64,000 nt of DNA from Natronococcus amylolyticus DSM 10524 (GCF_000337675.1 NZ_AOIB01000043.1:28433-92432), one strand, 5' to 3'; shown: positions 36,476-46,315, numbered from the stretch's first letter. A program made the numbers and translations. Notes: generated by a model not told the origin, from the letters alone.

Positions 36476-37369
36476 ATGACGACCGTTTCGATCATCACGC
36501 CCGTCTACAACGACTTCCCGGGACTCCGCGAGACGGTCGACTCGCTTGCGGCTCTCTCGACGGAGATTGACTGGGAGCACGTCGTCGTCGACAACGGTTC
36601 GACCGACGGCACCCGTGAGCGCGCCGAGCGCTACGTCGCGGATCAGCTCGGGGGCACCGTCCTGCTCGAAGACGAGATCCAGTCCTCCTACGCGGCCCGC
36701 AACGCAGGCGTTCGACACAGCGGCGGCGACGTTCTCGCGTTCGTCGACGCCGATATGACCGTTCCCGAGGGGTGGCTCGAAGACGCCCTCGACGCCTTCC
36801 GGGCCGCGGACGCCGACTACATGGGTTGTAACGTCGAACTCGAGGTTCCCGACGGCCCCTCGCTCGCCGCCCGCTACGACCACCACTCCGGCTTTCCGGT
36901 CGGCCACTACCTCGAGCACCAGCGCTTCGCGCCGACGTGCTGTCTGTTTGTCCGTCGCGAGGTCTTCGCCGACGTCGGCCTCTTCGATCACCGGCTCACC
37001 TCGGGCGGCGACAAGGAGTTCGGCAACCGGGTCGACGAGGCGGGGTACGACCTCCACTTCGCCGACGACGTCACCATGCACCATCCCGTCCGGGATTCGA
37101 TTCGTGCGCTCGTCCGGAAGGATCTCCGCGTCGGCCGGGGGCTCTGCCAGCTCCAGCGCTACCACCCGGATCGGTACGGGACGCCCGGAATCCCGCCCCG
37201 TCCCTCGGGCGTCAAACAGCCCGACCCCGGCCTCGAGCGGCGGGAACGGCTGGCCTTCGGCGCGCTCGAGACTGCGCTGACGGGCGTTCGCGGGATCGGC
37301 TACTACCGCGAGTACCTCGCCAGGAAACGAGGACGCGAGCTGGGCGGGATCCCCTCGCTCGCCGAGTAG
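36476..37369 (+). CDS. Family 2 glycosyltransferase
   Basis: 297 residues. TTVSIITPVYNDFPGLRETV, VVVDNGSTDGTRERAERYV, ARNAGVRHSGGDVLAFVDAD (DxD), LFVRREVFADVGLFD and SGGDKEFGNRVDEAGYDLHF identify GT2. C-terminal region is basic and probably membrane-associated. Divergent from the preceding GT2; part of the same glycan cluster. Acceptor and donor unknown. Confidence 0.9.
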   Translation: MTTVSIITPVYNDFPGLRETVDSLAALSTEIDWEHVVVDNGSTDGTRERAERYVADQLGGTVLLEDEIQSSYAARNAGVRHSGGDVLAFVDADMTVPEGWLEDALDAFRAADADYMGCNVELEVPDGPSLAARYDHHSGFPVGHYLEHQRFAPTCCLFVRREVFADVGLFDHRLTSGGDKEFGNRVDEAGYDLHFADDVTMHHPVRDSIRALVRKDLRVGRGLCQLQRYHPDRYGTPGIPPRPSGVKQPDPGLERRERLAFGALETALTGVRGIGYYREYLARKRGRELGGIPSLAE

Positions 37370-37374
37370 CGTCT

Positions 37375-38532
37375 CTATCCCGGCAGTCGGCCCGTTCGTT
37401 CGACGAGGACGAGGACGACGACCATCGCGCCGAGGACGACCGCGGCGCTCGCGAACACGGTGTCGTAGGCGTACCCTCGCTCGACGAGCGAGCCGACGGC
37501 CGACGAGCCGAGCGCCTGCATCAGCATCCACGTGGAGCTGAACACGGCGTAGGCACTGCCTCGCGTCGAGTCCGGCAGCGTGTCGAGAAGGTAGGTGTCG
37601 ATCGCGGGAAAGAGAGCGTGGATGATGAAGCCGACCACCGTCGAGAGGACGATCAGTCCGATCAGCCCCTCCACCTGCGTCAACACGAGGAGGCTCGTCG
37701 CGAACGCGCCGACGATTCCGAGCAGGTACGGGACATGGGGGAACCTGTCGGCCAGATCGCCTCCGAAGAAGAAGGCGGGGACGCCGGCGGCGAAGATGAT
37801 CGTCAACATCATCCCCGCCGCCCAGTCCGAGAGCCCCTTCGACTGCATGTACAGCTCGTAGAAGTTGAACAGTCCCTGCCAGACGAACGACGCCGCGCCG
37901 ACGATCGCCAGCGCGGTCACGATCAGCTTCCACTCCGAGAGCGCGCCGGCGACGAAGTCGCGGTCGGCGTCCCCCGCAGTCGGTAACTCGGCGTCTCTCG
38001 CCGCGACCCACGTGTAGGCCGTCGTCAGTGCTGCGCCGACGGCGATCGCCCACAGCGAGAGTCGCCAGTCGACGAGCAGCGTGAGCGCGACGAACGGCGC
38101 GGCGATCACCGCGGCGATCTGGCTGGCGGCGCCGTGGATGCCGATGATCCGACCGATGCGTGTCGGATACAGTTCGCTCAACAGCGGGTTCGCCGAGACG
38201 AAGTAGATCCCGGAGGCGATCCCCATGAGGAAGGCGCCAACCATGAGGTGTTCGACCGTCGTCGCGGTCGCGGCGAGCGCCGAGGAGCCCGCGAGGACGA
38301 GCCCCGACACGAGGACGACGTGGTGGCGGGGGACCTTCGTGAGGATCCACCCGGTCGGCAACCGCGGCGAGGCGCTGCCGACCCAGGCGAGGGTCACGAT
38401 GAGGCCGGCGGTCGCCTCGCCGATCCCGAACTCGGCGATAAAGACGTCCAGCAGCGGCGCGAAGACGATCCTGGCGAGATTTACCAGAAAGACGAGTCCG
38501 CAGAGAGAGGCGAACAGTCGGGCGCGAGTCAC
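37375..38532 (-). CDS. MFS transporter
   Basis: 385 residues with about twelve hydrophobic helices. Starts LFASLCGLVFLVNLARIVFA and has the MFS loop motif in the first half (LPTGWILTKVPRHHVVLVSG, a G-x3-D/N-R-x-G-R variant) and GGDLADRFPHVPYLLGI in the second. Substrate unknown. Its position among glycosyltransferases may mean sugar-related or be accidental; it stops five bases from the convergent GT2. Confidence 0.88.
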   Translation of the reverse strand: MTRARLFASLCGLVFLVNLARIVFAPLLDVFIAEFGIGEATAGLIVTLAWVGSASPRLPTGWILTKVPRHHVVLVSGLVLAGSSALAATATTVEHLMVGAFLMGIASGIYFVSANPLLSELYPTRIGRIIGIHGAASQIAAVIAAPFVALTLLVDWRLSLWAIAVGAALTTAYTWVAARDAELPTAGDADRDFVAGALSEWKLIVTALAIVGAASFVWQGLFNFYELYMQSKGLSDWAAGMMLTIIFAAGVPAFFFGGDLADRFPHVPYLLGIVGAFATSLLVLTQVEGLIGLIVLSTVVGFIIHALFPAIDTYLLDTLPDSTRGSAYAVFSSTWMLMQALGSSAVGSLVERGYAYDTVFASAAVVLGAMVVVLVLVERTGRLPG

Positions 38533-38684
38533 GGTCGGTGTTTCTAACGGGTCGTCTCAAGCGTTCCGAAGTCGGCGCGAGATCGGCTGAGGGGGTGAAG
38601 ACTCGAGGAGCCTCCGAAGGCGCTCGAGCGGACACGACGAAAACGACCCGAGGCGTTTTGCTCGACGAACCCCTATCCAGGTCG

Positions 38685-38990
38685 ATGCCGACGACGTGTG
38701 CGCTCTGTCGACGAGTCGTCCCCGACGAGCGGATCGACGATCCTCAGGTCGTCCAGGAACACCACCTCCGCCCCGAGGAACGGGCCACGAGCCCGACGGT
38801 GATGCTCTGCCGGCCCTGTCACAAACAGATTCACGCCCTGTTCACGAACGAGGAGCTCCGCGAGTCGTACGATACGATCGAGGCCCTGCGATCCGCGGAC
38901 CGCCTGCAGGGGTACGTCGACTGGATCAGGGGGACGAACAAATTCGAGATCCAGGTCAGAACGAGCGGTCGGGTGCGCGACGGCAGATGA
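38685..38990 (+). CDS. HNH-endonuclease-like zinc protein
   Basis: 101 residues from ATG 38685. C-A-L-C near the N-terminus and C-R-P-C further on frame a finger with QEHHLRPEERATSPTVMLC and HKQIHALFTNEELRESY, the ββα-metal (HNH) pattern with the last His in KQIH. A helical tail follows. Could be a nuclease or a structural variant; no partner is evident. Confidence 0.8.
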   Translation: MPTTCALCRRVVPDERIDDPQVVQEHHLRPEERATSPTVMLCRPCHKQIHALFTNEELRESYDTIEALRSADRLQGYVDWIRGTNKFEIQVRTSGRVRDGR

Positions 38991-39035
38991 CGGCAGACGA
39001 CGGCGACAGCGGCGAGCGGTCTCTCTCCTGTGAGG

Positions 39036-39515
39036 TCAGGTCGCGAACTCGCACGCGTGATCGGGATCCCCGTCGTCGCAAGATCCCTCGAGGCGGATCC
39101 AGGTCGACGAATCGTACGTTGCGTCGACGAGGACGCAGTCGTCGTCCAGCTCACTCGCTTCGACCAGCTCCGGAACGGACTCCATCTCCCAGTCGCCGCC
39201 GTCCACCCGGACGCGTACCGCGTAGTTGCCTCGCGAACTCCCCCATTCACAGTCCACGAGCGCCCCGTAGTTGCGCTGACCGCCGCCGTCGAGTTCGCGC
39301 GCGGCCCGGATCTCGTGCGTGGAGGCGTGGACGACGTCCCCGTCCCGCAACACCTCGGCGTCGAACCGGTGTGATGACTCCGTATCCGCGCTGTGTAGCG
39401 AGACCCCGCCGAGCCGAACCGGGTCGGGATCGTTCCACTCGGCCAACGACGAACAGCCCGCACCGAGCGCGACGACGGCGACACCACCGGAACCAAGGAA
39501 CGTACGACGATCCAT
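39036..39515 (-). CDS. Tat lipoprotein, unknown
   Basis: 159 residues from ATG 39515. Signal DRRTFLGSGGVAVVALGAGC contains the twin arginines and lipobox. The mature part is a beta-rich domain (VRLGGVSLHSADTESSHRFD; NYGALVDCEWGSSRGNYAVR) with three further Cys, likely a small extracellular Ig-like domain. Family not recognised. Confidence 0.8.
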   Translation of the reverse strand: MDRRTFLGSGGVAVVALGAGCSSLAEWNDPDPVRLGGVSLHSADTESSHRFDAEVLRDGDVVHASTHEIRAARELDGGGQRNYGALVDCEWGSSRGNYAVRVRVDGGDWEMESVPELVEASELDDDCVLVDATYDSSTWIRLEGSCDDGDPDHACEFAT

Positions 39516-39625
39516 CGGGCGTCGTTTCCCGTTTTCCCGCAAGTGCTTTCGGGTGTTTCTCGGTCCGTTCGACCGCGGATTCCCGTGGCTTCGCACTTCT
39601 CTCGATCGACGTGGCTCGAGCCCGC

Positions 39626-40585
39626 TCAGGCGGCCGACGCGTCCTCGAGCTCCTCCCGAACGAGCGCGTCGTCGGACTGCACAAGTCCGTACAGGTAGCC
39701 GAAACCGACCGCTGCGGTGAACACGAAGATTGCGACCAGCTGTTTAACCTTCGAGCTCGAGGGTTCACGTCCAAGGTCCCGGAGCCGTGAGGGAACGAAC
39801 TCGAGCATGAGCCGTCGGAGATACTCGTTCTTGTCGCCCGCGGCTTCGGGCAACAGGAGGTCCATGATCCGCTTGGAGTACCCTTGCCAGAACGAGCGAA
39901 AGACGAGCCACCGGAACTCGCCGCGGTAGTCGAACAGTTTGTGGTTCACGACGGCGTCCGTGTTGTAGATCACACCCTTGCCGTACCGGTTCGCCATCCG
40001 GATACAGACCGGGGCCTCGTGGGCCTGGATGTGGCGGTCGCCCTTCCGCCCCGTGTTCTCGTCGTAGCCGCCGACATCGAGGAAGACGTCGCGACGAAAG
40101 GAGATGTTCGAGCCGTAGGTGTTGCGCAGCTCTTCCATATGCTCGCCCATCCCGCGCTCGTCGCAGCCGACGAGCCAGTAGAACTCTTCGGGGAAGAAGT
40201 CAGGCTTCTCGGTGACCCAGTCGGGTTTCGCGTGCCCTCCGACCGCGATCGCGTCGGTCTCCTCGTAGACTCGGGCGAGCTCCGCGATCCAGTCGGGTTC
40301 GGCAACTGCGTCGTCGTCGATAAAGGCGACGACCTCGCCGCTTGCGATCTCGGCCCCTCGAGTGCGACTGTAGGAGATCCCCCGATTCTCGTCGTTGCAG
40401 CGGAGGACGATCTCCTCGCGGTCCCCGTACTCCTCGCGGACGCGCTCGTAGACGGCCTCGTTGCCGTCGACGACGATCACGACCTCGAGGTCGTCGTACG
40501 TCTGTGCGAGCACGCTGTCGACACACTCCGAGAAGACGTCGTAGCGCTCTATCGCGTACGTACAGACGACGGCGGAGACCTTCAT
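39626..40585 (-). CDS. aglG: GT2 glycosyltransferase, AglG-like (glucuronosyltransferase)
   Basis: 319 residues from ATG 40585. VSAVVCTYAIERYDVFSECV, VIVVDGNEAVYERVREEYG, ISYSRTRGAEIASGEVVAFI then DDDAVAEPDWIAELARVYEE and YGSNISFRRDVFLDVGGYDE; C-terminal membrane helix LVAIFVFTAAVGFGYLYG. The sequence recalls AglG, which adds glucuronic acid to the lipid-linked glycan; close relatives (AglE, AglI) cannot be excluded. Divergent from aglB and probably co-regulated. Confidence 0.8.
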   Translation of the reverse strand: MKVSAVVCTYAIERYDVFSECVDSVLAQTYDDLEVVIVVDGNEAVYERVREEYGDREEIVLRCNDENRGISYSRTRGAEIASGEVVAFIDDDAVAEPDWIAELARVYEETDAIAVGGHAKPDWVTEKPDFFPEEFYWLVGCDERGMGEHMEELRNTYGSNISFRRDVFLDVGGYDENTGRKGDRHIQAHEAPVCIRMANRYGKGVIYNTDAVVNHKLFDYRGEFRWLVFRSFWQGYSKRIMDLLLPEAAGDKNEYLRRLMLEFVPSRLRDLGREPSSSKVKQLVAIFVFTAAVGFGYLYGLVQSDDALVREELEDASAA

Positions 40586-40730
40586 CGGGAGACCCGTTTC
40601 GATGAGGGGAGAATAAACTTTGTCGTCGGTCTCGGATCCCGACCGAGTAGAACTATCCACTGACTATGAAAGTAAAATAATCTGGGTGGTATGAGAAAGC
40701 TTATTCGTGGCTTCCCTCTCGTGAAACCTA

Positions 40731-43694
40731 ATGAGTACGGAGACCGAACGAGCCGAGGAGCGGACGGAATCGTCCGTCCTCGGCTCGTGGGCGGAGTGGT
40801 ACCACGTCCCGGTCGTCGGGGCCGTGATGCTGTTTATGTTTTGGGTCAGGACGCAGTCGTACGAGGCCTTCGTCACCGAGGACGGCACCCCCGCGCTCGC
40901 GGGCGTCGACTCCTGGTATCACTGGCGGACGATCCAGTGGACCGCCGAGAACTACCCTCGGACGATGCCGTACGAGGTCTGGACCGGCTTCCCGACGGGC
41001 AACTACGTCGGTCAGTTCGGAACTCTCTTCGACCAGCTGATCGTCACCGCCGCGATGATCGTCGGTCTCGGGGATCCATCCTCGAGCACGCTCTACACCG
41101 TCTCGCTGCTCGCGGTGCCGGCGATGGCGGCGCTGGTCGCGATCCCCGTCTTCTATCTCGGCCGACGGCTGGGCGGGACCGTCGGCGGACTCGTCGCCGT
41201 CGTCCTGCTGGCGCTCGCGCCCGGCCAGTTCCTCACGCGAACCACCGCGGGTCAGCTTCAACACCACGTCGCAGAGGTGCTGTTCATGGCGATCGCCGTC
41301 CTCGCGATGATGGCCGCACTGCGGGTCGCCGAGCGCGAGCAGCCGATCTACGAACTCGTCGCCGACAAGAACTGGGACGCGCTCCGACAACCGACGATCT
41401 ACGCCGCGCTGGCGGGGGTCGCGCTCGCGCTGTACATCTGGGTCTGGCCCCCCGGCGTCGTCCTGATTGGGATCTTCGGCGTCTTCTTCGCGGTTCAGCT
41501 CTGTCTCGACTACGTCCGGGGGATCTCTCCGGACCACGTCGCGTTCGTCGGCGCCGTCTCGCTGGGCGTGACCGCGGTCGCGACCGCCCTCCTGATCGAG
41601 GAGCCCGGCACGAGCGTCACGAGCTTCGGCTACCTCCAGCCGGGCACCGCGGCGCTGGTCGCCGTCGGCTGTCTGTTTATGGCCTGGTTCGCCCGCCAGT
41701 GGAACGCCCGCGGGATCGATCGCCGCATCTACCCGGGCGCGATCGCCGCGCTGATCGTCGGCGCGTTCGCGGTCATGTGGCTCGTCCTGCCTGACTTCTA
41801 CGACACGCTTGTCGGAAACCTCACGGGACGACTCATCCCGCTCGACCCCGACGCGGGAACGCTGACGATTCAGGAGGCCCAGCCACCCGATGACTTCACG
41901 GCCCACGTCTTCGGCGAGTTCGGGACCGCGTTCTACACGATGCTCGCCGGACTCGCGCTGCTGGTCGTCCGACCGCTGTTCGGCCGCGAGTACCGCGCGG
42001 AGTACACGCTGATCCTCGTCTGGTCGCTGTTCCTGATCAGCATGTCCGCAACCCAGATCCGCTTCTCGTACTACCTCGTGCTCGCGGTCGCCGTGGTCAA
42101 CGCCGTCTTCGTCGCCGACGTCCTGCGGCTGTTCGACCTCGACCTCCAGCGCGGCGCGCGCTCGCTCGAGGGAGTCGAAACTTACCAGCTCATCATCCTG
42201 CTCGTGGTCGTTCTGCTCCTGTTCGCGCCACTGCTGCCCGTTGTCGCCGCCGACGGCGACACCGCGATCGACCGCGGCGAGGCGACGGGGCCACACCCCG
42301 ACGCGATGGTCTGGGAGGAGTCGACCCACTGGCTCGAGTCGAGCACACCCGAGCCGGGTAACTACGGCGACGCCGACTACGCCGACGAACTCGAGTACTA
42401 CGGCAGCTACGACTACCCCGACGGCGGGGACTTCGACTATCCCGACGGCGCCTACGGCGTGATGTCCTGGTGGGACTACGGCCACCTGATCACGACCCAG
42501 GCCGAGCGGATCCCCCACTCCAACCCGTTCCAGCAGAACGCCGAGACCGCCTCGGCGTTCCTGACCGCCGAATCCGAGCGGGAGGCCGAACTGATCCTCG
42601 AGGCGATCGCGACCGGCGAGGACCCGCTCGACGGTGACGACGACGTGCGTCCGCTCGAGGAGCTCGAGGCGACGGTCGACGACGACGCCGACGAGCAGAT
42701 GCGGTACGTGATGATCGACGACCAGATGGCGGGCGGGAAGTTCAGCGCGATGACCGCCTGGTCGGGTCCCGACTACGACCACTACGTCACGCCCGACGTC
42801 GAGCCCGGCGAGGAGATCGACCGCGAGGACGTCGACGAGCGCCTTGAGGTTCCCTACGAGGACACGATGGTCGCGGGTCTCTACTTCGACGACGCTGCGG
42901 GGATGGAGAACTACCGGCTCGTCCACGAGAACGACCAGCGCCAGGCCGGCTTCGTCAGCTACGCGCTGATCGACCCCGAGACCGATCAGGTGCTCACCGA
43001 CGAGACCGGCCAGCATCAGGTCGCGATCAACCAGCCCCTCGACCAGCAGACGGAGGTCCAGCTCTCGCAGTTCGAGCAGAGCCCCGACGTCGACGTCGAG
43101 TACGTCGACGAGCGCGAGGGTGCCGGCGTCAAGACCTACGAACGCGTCGATGGCGCGACGATCGTCGGCACCGCCGACGCCGACGAGGGGACGGCGGTGA
43201 CCGCCGAACTCGAGCTCGACTCCGGCGTCGACCGCGGCACGTTCACCTACGAGCAGGACGCTGAAGTCGACGAGGACGGCGAGTTCGAGCTGACGGTACC
43301 GTACGCGACCGACGACGAACTCGACGTCGAGGACGGCTACACCGAAAGCGCCGTCGAGGCCGTCGACGACTACACCGTGACCGTCGAGGGCGAGACACCC
43401 CAGCAGGGCGACCTCGAGGTTCCCGAGAGCGCGGTCATCGAGGGCGACACTATGGAGGTCGACCTCGAGGAGACGGAACTCGAGGACGCCGACGATACCG
43501 AGAACGGCGCCGACGATGCGGGCGCTGGCGAGGACGATGACGTCGACACCGCCGACGATGGTGAGGATGCCAACACCGCTGACGTCGACGAGAATGATGA
43601 CGCCGGCACCGCTGACGCCGACGATAACGACGAGGACGCCGACGACGATACCGCCGGCTCGCTCGTTCCGACTGCGGCCGGACTCGCGGACTGA
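40731..43694 (+). CDS. aglB: Oligosaccharyltransferase AglB (STT3)
   Basis: 987 residues. Twelve or so N-terminal membrane helices, with the first external loop D-x-D-like EDGTPALAGVDSWYHWRTIQ. The catalytic hallmark WWDYG sits in GAYGVMSWWDYGHLITTQAE. Soluble C-terminal domain ends in a long Asp/Glu/Ala tail (43470-43690) with repeated D-A-N-T-A-D/D-A-G-T-A-D units and PTAAG. It transfers lipid-linked glycans to Asn-X-Ser/Thr of S-layer glycoprotein and archaellins. TATA-like AGCTTATTC 24-33 bp upstream supports the ATG. Confidence 0.97.
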   Translation: MSTETERAEERTESSVLGSWAEWYHVPVVGAVMLFMFWVRTQSYEAFVTEDGTPALAGVDSWYHWRTIQWTAENYPRTMPYEVWTGFPTGNYVGQFGTLFDQLIVTAAMIVGLGDPSSSTLYTVSLLAVPAMAALVAIPVFYLGRRLGGTVGGLVAVVLLALAPGQFLTRTTAGQLQHHVAEVLFMAIAVLAMMAALRVAEREQPIYELVADKNWDALRQPTIYAALAGVALALYIWVWPPGVVLIGIFGVFFAVQLCLDYVRGISPDHVAFVGAVSLGVTAVATALLIEEPGTSVTSFGYLQPGTAALVAVGCLFMAWFARQWNARGIDRRIYPGAIAALIVGAFAVMWLVLPDFYDTLVGNLTGRLIPLDPDAGTLTIQEAQPPDDFTAHVFGEFGTAFYTMLAGLALLVVRPLFGREYRAEYTLILVWSLFLISMSATQIRFSYYLVLAVAVVNAVFVADVLRLFDLDLQRGARSLEGVETYQLIILLVVVLLLFAPLLPVVAADGDTAIDRGEATGPHPDAMVWEESTHWLESSTPEPGNYGDADYADELEYYGSYDYPDGGDFDYPDGAYGVMSWWDYGHLITTQAERIPHSNPFQQNAETASAFLTAESEREAELILEAIATGEDPLDGDDDVRPLEELEATVDDDADEQMRYVMIDDQMAGGKFSAMTAWSGPDYDHYVTPDVEPGEEIDREDVDERLEVPYEDTMVAGLYFDDAAGMENYRLVHENDQRQAGFVSYALIDPETDQVLTDETGQHQVAINQPLDQQTEVQLSQFEQSPDVDVEYVDEREGAGVKTYERVDGATIVGTADADEGTAVTAELELDSGVDRGTFTYEQDAEVDEDGEFELTVPYATDDELDVEDGYTESAVEAVDDYTVTVEGETPQQGDLEVPESAVIEGDTMEVDLEETELEDADDTENGADDAGAGEDDDVDTADDGEDANTADVDENDDAGTADADDNDEDADDDTAGSLVPTAAGLAD

Positions 43695-43802
43695 CTTCGC
43701 CCCTTTTCCGTTGGCTCGAGTGAGAAGCTCCTACTACGTGTTCGCCATCGACGCGATCGTCGGACGGTGTCTCGTCGCGACCCCGCTATCCGACGGAGTT
43801 GC

Positions 43803-44963
43803 TCACGACGACTCGCCGTCGGTCGCGGCCAGCGCTCGGAACGCGATCGTCGGAAACCGGGGAACAACCGTGCTCGGACGGCGCCCGCTCCCGGTCGTCG
43901 GCAACGGCACCCGCTCGATGACGCCCCGATCGGCGAGTTCGTACAGGAATCGCTTGACCGTTCCGGCGGTCAGCCCCGATCGATCCGCGATTTCGGTCGC
44001 AACCTCGCGAATGGATCGGTCGGCCGCGTCGACGGCGATCAGGTCACACAGTACCCGCTGGCGCGTCTCCGACAGCGAGAGCGCCCGGTCGACGTGGACG
44101 CCGTCGTCGGGAACGTCGTTCATCGCCCGCTCGAGGTGAGAGTGTTCGATCCGATCCGCATCGTCCTCGCCGGCCAGCACCGCGGCGCCGAACAGCGCCG
44201 CGAGGGCGTCGTGGGCGTTGCCGTCGGCCCAGACTGCGATCTCGCGGACGGTCTCGTGATCGAGCGCGCCCGCCGTCAGCCCCGTCGACGTCCGATCGGT
44301 GAGGACGTCGACGAGTTCGTGGTGACGGTAGGCCGATGCCGTCACCGTCGTCCCGCGCCAGCCGTCGGGTTCGTGCTGGCCAACGGCGAGCGTCGCGACG
44401 TTCTCGCTTACCGGTTCGACGAGTTCGCGAACGCGATCGTACGAGAGCGTCTCGGGCTCGTCGTGGTGATCGACGGCAACGACGGCTCCCCGGTCCGGTC
44501 GCGAGAGTTGGCTACGGAGTCGGTCCCGCAGGTCGTCGGTCCCGACGCCGCTCTCGGGGACCGAGTTCGGGGAGATCATCGAGAGCACGGACCGGTAGAA
44601 CGCGAAGGGGCTTCCGACGCGGCGGGCGTCGACGTAGACGAACCACGTCACCGTTCCGGAGCTGCCGGCCCGGGTCGTCGTGCCGATCGTTCGGGTCGGC
44701 TCGCCGAACCGTTCGTTCAGCGCGTCGAACAGCGCCGTCACGATCGCGGACGTGCCGGCTCCCGCCGGCCCGACGAGCGCGGCCGACTCGGGTAGCTCGT
44801 CGTCGAACACCGGCTCGAGCGCGTCGAGCAACTGCTCGAGGACGGGGCCTCGTCCCACCGGTTCCGCGCGATGGACGACCGGACTGAGGTGGTTACGGTT
44901 GACGACGATCCCGCTCGTTCGGTGCGCGGATCGTCGTCTGGCGATGCGCTCCTCGAGGTTCAT
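43803..44963 (-). CDS. Orc1/Cdc6-like AAA protein with degenerate Walker A
   Basis: 386 residues from ATG 44963, overlapping the glpC stop (TGATG). Organisation matches Orc1/Cdc6: VLEQLLDALEPVFDDELPES, P-loop SAALVGPAGAGTSAIV, then a lid and a C-terminal winged helix (LSETRQRVLCDLIAVD ... IREVATEIADRSGLTAGTVK). The P-loop lacks its lysine (G-x4-G-T-S), and Walker B reads AVVAVDHHDEP. So ATP hydrolysis is doubtful. It probably acts as a DNA-binding regulator rather than an initiator; no ORB repeats lie nearby. Confidence 0.8.
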   Translation of the reverse strand: MNLEERIARRRSAHRTSGIVVNRNHLSPVVHRAEPVGRGPVLEQLLDALEPVFDDELPESAALVGPAGAGTSAIVTALFDALNERFGEPTRTIGTTTRAGSSGTVTWFVYVDARRVGSPFAFYRSVLSMISPNSVPESGVGTDDLRDRLRSQLSRPDRGAVVAVDHHDEPETLSYDRVRELVEPVSENVATLAVGQHEPDGWRGTTVTASAYRHHELVDVLTDRTSTGLTAGALDHETVREIAVWADGNAHDALAALFGAAVLAGEDDADRIEHSHLERAMNDVPDDGVHVDRALSLSETRQRVLCDLIAVDAADRSIREVATEIADRSGLTAGTVKRFLYELADRGVIERVPLPTTGSGRRPSTVVPRFPTIAFRALAATDGESS

Positions 44964-46315
44964 CAGTCGACGAGCGCAGCCTCGAGGACCTCGAGGGTGT
45001 GGGTGATCTCGTAGCCGGTGCCGTGGCCCATCTGCATCGAACAGGTCGGACACTCCGTGAGTCCGGTCGTCGCTTCCGCGTCTTCCATGTGCTCGAACAT
45101 CTCCTCGCCGATCTTCATGGAGGTTTCGTAGTTCTCCTCCTTCCAGCCGTACGTTCCGGAGATGCCCGAACAGGAGTCGCCGACGTCCTCGACGTCGATC
45201 CCGTCGATCGCGCTCAGTACCTCGACGGTCTGGCCGTCCAGTCCCTGGTTGCGGGCGTGACACGGCGCGTGGTAGGCGAACTCCGCGTCGACGGCGGTGC
45301 CCTCGAGTTCGCCTTTCAGGTCCTCGTGGACCCGGAGGTACTCGACGGCGTCCCAGGTGTTCGCCGCGACGTCCTCGGTGCCCTCGAAGTCGAACAGCTC
45401 GGGGTACTCCTGGCGGATCGACATCGAACACGAGCTACAGGAGGCGACGATATCGGCGCCGTTCTCGATCGCGTCGGCGAGTTCGCGGACGTTGGTCTCG
45501 GCCGCTCGGCGGGCGTCCTCGAGCATCCCGTTGGCGAACATCGGCGTCCCGGAACAGGACTGCTCGGGGACCATCACCTCGTAGCCGAGGTGTTCGTAGA
45601 CCCGAACGAGTGCCTTCGCGACCTCCGGCGTGTTGTAGTTCGAGTAGCAGCCGTGGAAGTACGCGATTCGCTTGTGGGGGTTTTCGAGGTCCTCGCCGCG
45701 TCTCGCTCGCGCCGCCCGCGCTTGCTCTCTCGAGGTGTCGTTGCCGCCGCGTTCGGTCCACCAGCCGCGGAACGTCTGGGTCGCGAACTCGGGGAACTCC
45801 CGGTCGCCGGCGATTCCCATCACTTTCTCGCCCATCCACTGGGTGGCCGAGAGCCCCATTACGAAGTTGGCGGTCCGCGGGAACGTCGCCGCCAGCGGCG
45901 CGAGCTTCCGGTAGTTCGAGAGCATCCGGTTGCGCCAGTACTCCCGGGAGAGCTTGCTCATGTTCTCCTCGACGTACTCGGCGCGAGCCGTGTTGTGCAT
46001 CTGGGAGAGGGGCACCTCGGAGGGACAGGCGCTGTCACAGCGCATGCAGTTCGAGCACTTCATCACCGAGTCGTCGATGTCGTGGTCCTCCTGGCGTTTG
46101 AGCCGCCACTGCTCGGGGCCCTGGAACTTCGGTCCGGGGAACTCGTCGTCGACCTCGGCGACGGGACAGTTCGTGTCGCAGGTCGAACACTTGTAACAGT
46201 TGTCAGCGCCCGGCCGGAGGTCCATATCCTCGGCCTCGGGGAACACCTCGATCGGCTCGAACCCCTCTTCCTCGCCCGGTACGTGATCGTCCATCGGCTG
46301 TTCTGCGTCACTCAT
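44963..46315 (-). CDS. glpC: Anaerobic glycerol-3-phosphate dehydrogenase subunit C
   Basis: 450 residues. Two [4Fe-4S] clusters in CYKCSTCDTNCPVAE and CSNCMRCDSACPSEVP, then two CCG domains ending AYHAPCHARNQG, GDSCSGISGTYG and GLTECPTCSMQMGHGTG. It is the membrane-associated Fe-S subunit that passes electrons from GlpAB to the quinone pool. Third gene of the glpABC unit, 82 bp after glpB. Confidence 0.96.
   Translation of the reverse strand: MSDAEQPMDDHVPGEEEGFEPIEVFPEAEDMDLRPGADNCYKCSTCDTNCPVAEVDDEFPGPKFQGPEQWRLKRQEDHDIDDSVMKCSNCMRCDSACPSEVPLSQMHNTARAEYVEENMSKLSREYWRNRMLSNYRKLAPLAATFPRTANFVMGLSATQWMGEKVMGIAGDREFPEFATQTFRGWWTERGGNDTSREQARAARARRGEDLENPHKRIAYFHGCYSNYNTPEVAKALVRVYEHLGYEVMVPEQSCSGTPMFANGMLEDARRAAETNVRELADAIENGADIVASCSSCSMSIRQEYPELFDFEGTEDVAANTWDAVEYLRVHEDLKGELEGTAVDAEFAYHAPCHARNQGLDGQTVEVLSAIDGIDVEDVGDSCSGISGTYGWKEENYETSMKIGEEMFEHMEDAEATTGLTECPTCSMQMGHGTGYEITHTLEVLEAALVD

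Noticed and set aside
36404-38635. Very long minus-strand open frame continuing upstream of the GT2 gene at 35468-36403
   Set aside because: It is a shadow of the plus-strand GT2 and, beyond it, of the MFS gene in another frame. Arg/Pro/Asp-rich low-complexity translation without domains; high-GC DNA leaves antisense frames open.
40728-43016. 762-codon frame opposite aglB
   Set aside because: Antisense shadow of a clearly identified gene; no motifs, Val/Asp/Arg repeats from codon complement.
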